A DNA stretch of 64,000 bases from an uncultured Lachnospiraceae bacterium (GTDB lineage Bacteria > Bacillota > Clostridia > Lachnospirales > Lachnospiraceae), in assembly GCA_947176505.1 (NCBI GenBank), contig CAMWQW010000013.1:55565-119564 (forward strand), read 5' to 3'. The notes under the pieces were generated by a model. It did not search any database, was not told the DNA's origin, and was given only the letters and a program-made list of their open reading frames with translations. A program made the translations under genes and the position numbers. Each line of letters opens with the position of its first letter. Position 1 is the first letter of the stretch. Below, piece by piece: positions 57,938 through 64,000 of the stretch.

Positions 57938-58324
57938 TTACGCAAGATTCTCTGTTCTGATTGTCTTAACCCCAAATAAAAAGTAAAGGACATGAAATAC
58001 CCATACACAAGCAAGGATAATCCTTCCTACCGGAACCTGATCCATCATAATAAAGCCGACTGACATCAAGGCTGTCACCGTAACCATAATCTTAATTTTA
58101 GTTCTGCGGGTCATCCCTTCCCCTTTTACATAGCTTTCCAGATTGTTCTTATACAGCTTCGTCCCTGTAAACCAGTTATGCAGGCGCTCAGAACTTCTGG
58201 CAAAGCAAAATGCCGCAAGCAGAAGGAACGGAACGGAAGGAAGCAGAGGCAGGACTGCACCCAAAGCGCCCAGCGCCACGCTCATACATCCCACAACAAC
58301 AAATAATATTTTTTTCAATTTCAT
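57938..58324 (-). CDS. YbaN-family (DUF454) membrane protein
   Basis: About 128 residues from the ATG at 58324 with GGAG seven bases upstream. Helices at about 6-38 and 75-120 flank the family motif LGAVLPLLPSVPFLLLAAFCFARSSERLHNW (positions about 20-50). Function unknown. It lies between the ABC pair and the ATC-hydrolase-like gene in one operon. Confidence 0.85.
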   Translation of the reverse strand: MKLKKILFVVVGCMSVALGALGAVLPLLPSVPFLLLAAFCFARSSERLHNWFTGTKLYKNNLESYVKGEGMTRRTKIKIMVTVTALMSVGFIMMDQVPVGRIILACVWVFHVLYFLFGVKTIRTENLA

Positions 58325-58402
58325 TGCAATTCTCCAATCTTCTTTTTTGATTCCAACATATGGCATACCGCCTTTTCTCGTTTTGTCTGTATATCTTATG
58401 CT

Positions 58403-60061
58403 TTAGCTCATCCTCCCGTTTTCGACGCAATAAACAGTATCTGCAATCCGCATGGTAGACCGACGGTGGGACACCAACACAACCGTTCTGCCTTCCCGCC
58501 CTTCACATAGAGATTTCAAAATGACTGCCTCGTTCAGGCTGTCAAGGTTGCTGGTCGGCTCATCCAAAAGCAGGAACGGCGCGTCATGCAAAAAAGCTCT
58601 CGCAAGCCCAAGACGCTGTCGCTCCCCGCCCGAAAGAGTATCGCCAAGCTCCCCCACGAGGGTATCGTATCCCTGTGGCAGACCCATGATAAAATCATGG
58701 ATAGACGCCTTCCTGCAGGCAGCAATCATTTCCTCATCCGTAGCGTCCAGCTTTGCAATCCGCAGATTATTCCTTATGCTGTCGTGAAACAGATGAGTTT
58801 CCTGCGTCATAAAGCCTTCCATATCCCTTAAATTGGAGGTATTAATCTTGGACACATCTGTGCCGGAAATTTTCACACTGCCACCCTGTACATCCCAGAA
58901 ACGCATAAATAGCTTTAACAGTGTAGACTTCCCGCTGCCGCTCTTTCCGACAATTCCTGTTACACTGCCTTTGGGAATCTTCAGTGACACGCCGTCTAAA
59001 ACAGCTTCCCCACCGTAGGAAAAAGTCACATTCTCTGCGGATGCCTCGGTAAATCTTATCTCCTTTTTGCCGAACGCTTCCTCTACCACGGGTGTTTCAT
59101 CCAAAAGATCCAGTACCCTGTTTCCCGCCGCAAAGGTGTTCTGCAATGTACTCCCAAGGTTCGCCAAAGCAATAACCGGACCGAATGAGGCAAACAGGGC
59201 AATCGTCGGAATCAGCACACCCGGAAAATCCACACTGCCTCTCTGGTACAGCATGGCGGACAAAAACAGCATACCCAGATCGAAGAGAAGGATGACCGTG
59301 TTTGTGGCTGCAGTATTTCTTCCCGCCGTACGTTTCATCCGTTCCTCATCCCCTGACAGTGCATCCGTCTTTGCATTCATCCTTGCAAGGCGTTCCTTTC
59401 CCTGTCCGTACTGAATCGTTTCAGAAAGTCCCCGGAGGCTGTCAAGGAGAAAACCGCTCAATTCTCCGGATCTTGTGCGGAACATCATGCCGTCCTCTCC
59501 ACTTTGCTTTGAAGTGAAAAAAGGAATCACAATCCCCACTATGAAGTATGCAAGAAACGCCAGTATTCCCAGCGCCGGATGGAAGGAACCTATAAACAGG
59601 CACATGATGACCGTAAACAAAGCAGCAATCGCAGCAGGAGAAATCGTGTGTGCGTAAAATACTTCCAGTAATTCGATATCCGAAGTAATAACTGAAATCA
59701 AATCTCCCTTGTCCCTGCCTTCCAGTTTGGCAGGGCAGAGTATTCGCAAAGTGCGGAAAACCTTATCACGGATCAACGCCAGCAGCTTAAAAGCAATAAA
59801 GTGATTACATGCCTGCTCTGCGTAACGCAGCACTGACCGGACCACAGCAAAAACGGCAACACAGACAAATATCGCCATCAAAGAAAAAGCCACGTCATAT
59901 CCAAGCACCAAAAGCACCGCATACCCGCCAAGAATCGTGATAAAAGCCGCAAGGAGATGACCGGTCAGTCCCATGACAACCGCCAGAACCATAAATCCCG
60001 TAAGCGGTCTCACAAGTCCAATCAGTCTTGCCATAACTGTAAATCCGCTTCGTTTTTTCAT
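58403..60061 (-). CDS. CydC-like ABC transporter, fused permease/ATPase
   Basis: A 552-residue half-transporter: six helices (about 10-300) and a nucleotide-binding domain with [17 protein letters not shown] and LLLDEPTSNLDS. It overlaps the preceding partner gene by 4 nt (ATGA). The pair resembles the thiol-reductant exporter CydDC in size and order, but no cytochrome bd gene is near, so it may move another small molecule. Confidence 0.87.
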   Translation of the reverse strand: MKKRSGFTVMARLIGLVRPLTGFMVLAVVMGLTGHLLAAFITILGGYAVLLVLGYDVAFSLMAIFVCVAVFAVVRSVLRYAEQACNHFIAFKLLALIRDKVFRTLRILCPAKLEGRDKGDLISVITSDIELLEVFYAHTISPAAIAALFTVIMCLFIGSFHPALGILAFLAYFIVGIVIPFFTSKQSGEDGMMFRTRSGELSGFLLDSLRGLSETIQYGQGKERLARMNAKTDALSGDEERMKRTAGRNTAATNTVILLFDLGMLFLSAMLYQRGSVDFPGVLIPTIALFASFGPVIALANLGSTLQNTFAAGNRVLDLLDETPVVEEAFGKKEIRFTEASAENVTFSYGGEAVLDGVSLKIPKGSVTGIVGKSGSGKSTLLKLFMRFWDVQGGSVKISGTDVSKINTSNLRDMEGFMTQETHLFHDSIRNNLRIAKLDATDEEMIAACRKASIHDFIMGLPQGYDTLVGELGDTLSGGERQRLGLARAFLHDAPFLLLDEPTSNLDSLNEAVILKSLCEGREGRTVVLVSHRRSTMRIADTVYCVENGRMS

Positions 60062-61866
60062 TCTGTATCTCCTCTCTTTTCACTTTTTGAGCCTTCTATC
60101 TGTGCAGAATCTCTATTCTGATACACCTTACAGGCATTTCCGTAGTTTTCAAGACTCTGCTGGGCATCCCACAGTCCGGCATAAACACCTCGCTTTGCAA
60201 GTAGTTCTTCATGCCTGCCTTCTTCCACAATGTGCCCCTTATCCATCACATAGATGCGGTCGGATTCTGCCACGTTCGCAAGACGATGGGAAATAAGAAT
60301 CACTGTCTTTTTCCCTGATTTTGCTTTAGCTAATGTGTGGATTTCCCGCATAATGTCATTCTCGCTCTCCACATCAATATTGGAAGTGGCTTCATCAAAA
60401 ATATAGACAGGACTGTCATGGAGCAGCGCCCTTGCAAGGGCAAGCCTCTGACGCTGCCCGCCGGACAGGTTCGAGGCTTTCTCCGTTAGGAGCGTGTCGA
60501 GCCCGTTTTCGTTTTTGATAAAATCTGCCAGATTCGTCCGCTCCAACACCTTCCATAACTCATTGTCCTTGGCTTCCGGCTTTCCCATCAGAAGATTATC
60601 CCGAACCGTTCCTTTGAACAGGTAACTCTGATGACTGATGTATGTAATATTCTTCATCAGGCTTGTTTCATCAATGTCATGAAGCTCCACGCCGCCAATC
60701 TTCACCGAACCTGAATATCCTTTATTCCTTCCCGTCAGTACTGCCGCCACAGTAGATTTCCCGCATCCGCTTTCCCCGACTATAGAGATAAAACTGCCTT
60801 CTATAAGGTTCATACTGATGCCGTGCAGAATTTCATTTTCTCCATAAGAATAACGCAGACCGTCACAGACGATGGAATGCTCCGTCAAGATCTCTTCCCT
60901 CCTCCGCTCCGGCTCCGGCAAATCCAGCAGGCGGAAAATTTTATCGCTTGCCGCCATCCCGTTCATGGCAATATGGAAGAAGCTGCCCAGCTGCCGCATG
61001 GGAATAAAAAAGTCCGCCGCCAGCAGGATGATCAGAAGACTTCCCGCAAGGGACACTTTCCCCTCCCTAAACTGGGTCACCGCCATAATAATGCCCAGCG
61101 CTGCGCCGCCATAGGCAATCAAATCCATAATCGTAATAGAATTAAGCTGCATCGTCAGAACCTTCATGGTAATCCTTCGAAACTCCTCTGACTCCCGGTT
61201 CATCTGCTCATTCTTAAAATCATCCGTCTGATAAATTTTAAGCGTTGTAAGCCCCTGCAGGTTTTCCAAGAAAGTATCGCCAAGCGCCATGTACTGCCCC
61301 CAGTATTTCGACAACAGCTTTTTTGCCCATGTCTGCACCGCCGCTATGGAAACAGGAATCAGCGGGACACAAACAAGCAGGACAACCGCCGAAGGTACGC
61401 TCACAAAACAGAGGTATATAAAAAGTGTAAGCGGCGCAATCATCGCATAAAAGAACTGCGGAAGATACGCTCCAAAATAGGTTTCAAGCTGGTCTACACC
61501 TTCCACCGCCACCTGCACCACTTCCGATGTCTTCACTTGCTCATTGTAAGATGCCCCAAGCCTCAGGAGCTTCCCATAGATTTTCTCACGCAAAGTTTTC
61601 TTTACCGCCCTTGAGGATAGATACCCCATACGGCTTGAGCCAACCGCACATACCAGACGGATGATAACTGCAAAAGCCGCCACCACCACAGTTACCGTAA
61701 TGTTATCCATATCTGCTGTTTTCTCATACAGCGAAGCAAGCAGTCCTGTAATGGCAGTCATCATGGCAATATTGGCAACAAGGGAACACCACTGCAATGC
61801 CACATTTCCCGTCACATATTTTCTACTTTCGCTGACCGTCCCGATCAGCCTTTTATTTATCATCAT
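60058..61866 (-). CDS. CydD-like ABC transporter, fused permease/ATPase
   Basis: A 602-residue half-transporter with six helices (about 20-320) and GESGCGKST, LSGGQRQR and VYIFDEATSNID motifs. It is the first gene of the operon. The ATG-ATG start has only a weak AAGG upstream. A better site (AAGGAG) instead serves a five-codon in-frame ORF ending in TAA just before it. Two operator-like inverted repeats lie in the promoter. Confidence 0.87.
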   Translation of the reverse strand: MMINKRLIGTVSESRKYVTGNVALQWCSLVANIAMMTAITGLLASLYEKTADMDNITVTVVVAAFAVIIRLVCAVGSSRMGYLSSRAVKKTLREKIYGKLLRLGASYNEQVKTSEVVQVAVEGVDQLETYFGAYLPQFFYAMIAPLTLFIYLCFVSVPSAVVLLVCVPLIPVSIAAVQTWAKKLLSKYWGQYMALGDTFLENLQGLTTLKIYQTDDFKNEQMNRESEEFRRITMKVLTMQLNSITIMDLIAYGGAALGIIMAVTQFREGKVSLAGSLLIILLAADFFIPMRQLGSFFHIAMNGMAASDKIFRLLDLPEPERRREEILTEHSIVCDGLRYSYGENEILHGISMNLIEGSFISIVGESGCGKSTVAAVLTGRNKGYSGSVKIGGVELHDIDETSLMKNITYISHQSYLFKGTVRDNLLMGKPEAKDNELWKVLERTNLADFIKNENGLDTLLTEKASNLSGGQRQRLALARALLHDSPVYIFDEATSNIDVESENDIMREIHTLAKAKSGKKTVILISHRLANVAESDRIYVMDKGHIVEEGRHEELLAKRGVYAGLWDAQQSLENYGNACKVYQNRDSAQIEGSKSEKRGDTE

Positions 61867-61872
61867 GATACC

Positions 61873-61890
61873 TTACCACGCTTTCTCCAT
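61873..61890 (-). other. Five-codon in-frame mini-ORF before the CydD-like gene
   Basis: ATG-GAG-AAA-GCG-TGG-TAA, preceded by AAGGAG at four bases, in the same frame as the transporter whose ATG follows 6 bp later. It could be a translational-coupling leader, or the original start broken by a stop codon. Confidence 0.45.
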
Positions 61891-61905
61891 TGCGCTCCTT
61901 ACAAT

Positions 61906-61966
61906 AGTTAGTAAGAGCTAACTCAAATCCAATAATAACGGCTACTTTACGTTAGTAGCCGCTAAC
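61906..61966. promoter_or_regulatory. Paired GTTAG-N6-CTAAC operators
   Basis: Two copies of the same inverted repeat with the same spacing (61906-61923 with AGTTAG/CTAACT arms; 61951-61966), centres 44 bp apart, just downstream of the predicted promoter. This is typical of a TetR-type repressor site. The regulator gene is not in the window. Confidence 0.65.
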
Positions 61967-61975
61967 TTGGTTTTA

Positions 61976-62005
61976 AGTTTACCTTATCTACATTGCTTTT
62001 GTCAA
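61976..62005 (-). promoter_or_regulatory. Promoter of the CydDC-like operon
   Basis: TTGACA (62005-62000), 18 bp, TAAACT (61981-61976) on the minus strand, placing both operator repeats in the first 65 bp of the transcript region. Confidence 0.6.
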
Positions 62006-62044
62006 TAGGTATCAAATCGCCGTAAAACTTTCTTATACAAAAAA

Positions 62045-62073
62045 GATTGGAATGAAATTGCCTCATTCCAATC
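62045..62073 (-). terminator. Rho-independent terminator
   Basis: GATTGGAATGA and TCATTCCAATC form an 11-bp perfect stem with a 7-nt loop, followed on the minus strand by TTTTTTG. It ends the solute-binding protein gene. Confidence 0.88.
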
Positions 62074-62141
62074 TCTTTGTTATTACTGTTCTGTCAAATC
62101 ATTTTGTCCGGTTTCCGCAACCGGCAGTCCTATCACACATA

Positions 62142-63578
62142 TTAGTGATAGAAACCGTCTAGTGCATCCTGCACGCTCTGCTTGTAGGTCTCTGAGAACT
62201 GAGCCGCTGTCATTTCACCGTTTAACAGTGCAGACCAATCCCATTCCAGTCCAAGCGCATTCCATAAGTCAAACGCACCTCTTGTTCCCATATATTCCAT
62301 AACTGCATAGTTCTCTTCTGTGATTGCACAGTCTTCCCACCATGTCAAATCACCGTCACGAAGATCTACGTCATCATGATACCAGTTCTGCCAGTCATAG
62401 AACACATTATATATCAGTTCCGGATTGTCAGCGCCTGTAGGAATCATCCATGCATTACCGGAAGATACGTTCTTAAACTTGTTAGTAGCTTCATCACCGG
62501 AAGGTCCGATGGGCCACGGGCACCATACTACATCAAAGCCGAGTTCAGAATCCTTGTTGGAATCTGAAATCCATGCTGCACTGATCCAGAATGCAACCTT
62601 ACCGTCTATATATGCATTCTGATTTCCGTCAAAGTCTTCACTGTCCCAAGGACGAGCTACATGGTCAACATTGTACATATTGTAGATGAAATCAAGAACC
62701 TCTGCTACTTCAGGGCTTGACAATGTCTCTTTGTCAGACATCGCAATACCTGTTCCGTTACTCATTGTAAGGTTATATACCAAGAAATCCCATCTGGAAC
62801 CGTAACCGTACACATCCGTCACGCCATCGCCATCCGTATCCTGTGTCAGGGCAAGCATATACTCTCTCCACTTATCCCATGTCCATTCACCTTTTTCATA
62901 GAGAGCATTAGGATCTTCCAATCCTGCATCTTCTAACATCTGCTTATTGTAAGCAAGCATATAAGTATTGGCAAGCTGCATCTCCGCATGATTCGTCTGG
63001 AACAAATAAACCCCACTGTCCGTACCTACATCTACCTGTGTAAATACCACTTGATCGTTGAAAATATCTGAATCCGCCGGAAGAATATCCTCCAAATTAG
63101 TTGCAAATCCGTTTAAAGCAGCCGGAATACCGAAACTTAAGTCAACCTCATAAATATCAACGTCAGGCGTTCCTGCCAGAATAGAAGTATTAATGGATTC
63201 CTGTGTTCCGTCCCATGTCAGATTGACAAATTCAATCTTAACATTATATTTATCCTCTACTTCTTTCACGATATCGAAGTGCGCCTGTGCCAATTCCTCA
63301 TCCGACACGCTCGGATCATCATGAATGTCCGTATTTGTGCTGTCATAATAATGGTCATACCATGTACCAATCCTGATTGTTCTTGTGTCGCCGTCATTGT
63401 AGAGCGCGCCCGCATCAGCAGAATCTGCTGCCCCATCATCGGTATTTGCCGCATCTGCGTTATCCGTACCCTCTTGTGTTGAAGCTGCCGGAGCGGCGGA
63501 ATCTCCGCCACATGCCGTAAGCCCTGCAACCATTGCTACACTTAAGCCAAGTGCAAGTAACTTTTTATAATTTCTCAT
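62142..63578 (-). CDS. Extracellular solute-binding lipoprotein
   Basis: A 478-residue family-1 binding protein. The lipoprotein signal ends in GLTACGG (Cys23) and is followed by an Ala/Asp/Thr-rich linker to about residue 60. Binding-domain features include TWDGTQESINTSILAGTPDVDIYEVD (about 122-147), DTDGDGVTDVYGYG, which may bind calcium, and Trp-rich WTWDKWREYM. AAGGAGG precedes the ATG. No permease gene follows before the terminator, so channel genes would be elsewhere or upstream beyond the window. The sugar is unknown. Confidence 0.9.
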   Translation of the reverse strand: MRNYKKLLALGLSVAMVAGLTACGGDSAAPAASTQEGTDNADAANTDDGAADSADAGALYNDGDTRTIRIGTWYDHYYDSTNTDIHDDPSVSDEELAQAHFDIVKEVEDKYNVKIEFVNLTWDGTQESINTSILAGTPDVDIYEVDLSFGIPAALNGFATNLEDILPADSDIFNDQVVFTQVDVGTDSGVYLFQTNHAEMQLANTYMLAYNKQMLEDAGLEDPNALYEKGEWTWDKWREYMLALTQDTDGDGVTDVYGYGSRWDFLVYNLTMSNGTGIAMSDKETLSSPEVAEVLDFIYNMYNVDHVARPWDSEDFDGNQNAYIDGKVAFWISAAWISDSNKDSELGFDVVWCPWPIGPSGDEATNKFKNVSSGNAWMIPTGADNPELIYNVFYDWQNWYHDDVDLRDGDLTWWEDCAITEENYAVMEYMGTRGAFDLWNALGLEWDWSALLNGEMTAAQFSETYKQSVQDALDGFYH

Positions 63579-63667
63579 GCTATATTATCCTCCTTATATT
63601 ATTGTATCATCTAACTTACAAACCCGCGCTGTCGCGCTGCTTATCCGATTTCACCGGATGTCTGCGC

Positions 63668-64000
63668 TTACTCTGCTGCCGTACCGACTGCAACACTGAA
63701 TACTTCCCATGCGCCGGAAGCCTCACATTGCATTGTGCTTCCCCACTTGGACACATCATCACCGCAAAGAGCTGCAATCTGCTCGTAAGTTACCTGACAT
63801 GTCGTACCGTTGAATGCCGCGCTGTCAGAGCCGCTTCCGTCCGCATTGCCCTGTCCGACTCTCATCCAGCCTGCTTCTGCCTCGTTCATTACAACCCACA
63901 AATCGCCGGTCTCACTGGCATATGTGATTACTACTACAGAACCGGGTACTAGCGCTTCAATAATTTCAGGAGTCATAGCTGCACCTGCCTGTGCCCAGCC
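63668..64000 (-). CDS. 3' end of an unidentified gene (C-terminal beta domain)
   Basis: The reading frame is open to the right edge, so only the last 110 residues are present. The visible part is rich in Gly, Thr, Val and Trp (GDLWVVMN, AGWMRVGQGNADGSG, STMQCEASGAWEVFSVAVG), which suggests a secreted beta-sandwich of carbohydrate-binding type. It ends 90 bp before the binding-lipoprotein gene on the same strand. No family can be named. Confidence 0.7.
   Translation of the reverse strand, partial: GWAQAGAAMTPEIIEALVPGSVVVITYASETGDLWVVMNEAEAGWMRVGQGNADGSGSDSAAFNGTTCQVTYEQIAALCGDDVSKWGSTMQCEASGAWEVFSVAVGTAAE

Noticed and set aside
1-64000. tRNA, rRNA, prophage or insertion-sequence genes
   Set aside because: None were recognised by sequence or by predicted product anywhere in the window.

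Overview
The window most likely comes from a Gram-positive, low-to-mid-GC member of the Clostridia, probably a gut or rumen Lachnospiraceae. This rests on the gene families, not on any database search. They include BceAB/VanR-style FtsX ABC systems, ECF sigma/anti-sigma pairs, a DUF6465 protein, a PadR-DUF1700-DUF4097-PspC operon, a beta-mannan phosphorolysis locus with two GH130 enzymes and a cellobiose 2-epimerase, strong AGGAGG ribosome sites and lipoprotein solute-binding proteins. Most genes lie on the minus strand. I see no rRNA, tRNA, CRISPR array, phage or insertion-sequence gene.

Layout. 1-3.2 kb (+): an ATPase/FtsX-permease pair. 3.5-6.0 kb (+): a two-gene restriction-modification system with nuclease and N6-adenine methylase in one chain and a short one-TRD specificity subunit. 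6.0-6.5 kb (-): a PsiE-like membrane protein. 6.6-21.8 kb (-): a signalling and export block. In transcription order it holds an OmpR-family regulator with a short-loop sensor kinase, a REC-HD-GYP phosphodiesterase, a hybrid kinase with an Hpt domain, a hybrid kinase fused to a DegV-like fatty-acid-binding domain, then two FtsX-type ABC pairs. 22.1-24.4 kb (+): a GH31 glycosidase. 24.4-32 kb (-): a dCache/PAS hybrid kinase with two receivers, an ECF sigma factor with a large anti-sigma-like partner, and a 7TM-PAS-degenerate GGDEF-HD-GYP protein. 32-39.8 kb: membrane and envelope genes (CmpB-like, ECF S component, PspC/DUF4097/DUF1700/PadR, EamA), a second ECF sigma pair and a DUF6465 protein.

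40-50.8 kb is a beta-manno-oligosaccharide locus. An ABC importer (binding lipoprotein and two permeases) brings in oligosaccharides. A cellobiose 2-epimerase converts Man-Man to Man-Glc, and GH130 phosphorylases release mannose 1-phosphate. A CE2-like SGNH esterase probably removes acetyl groups inside the cell. AraC and LacI regulators flank the import genes. 51-54.9 kb: a heterodimeric ABC exporter preceded by an unannotated 36-codon gene and a terminator-like hairpin. 55-57 kb: an SGNH lipoprotein and a YesL-like protein. 57.3-61.9 kb: an operon for a CydDC-like ABC pair, a YbaN-like protein and an ATC-hydrolase-like protein, behind a promoter with two matching operator-like inverted repeats. 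62.1-64 kb: a solute-binding lipoprotein and the 3' end of another gene.

The points that most merit a second look are the kinase-receiver-DegV fusion and the signalling/efflux block it sits in, the compact restriction-modification pair, the 36-codon gene before the exporter, and several ordered repeat arrays in promoters.
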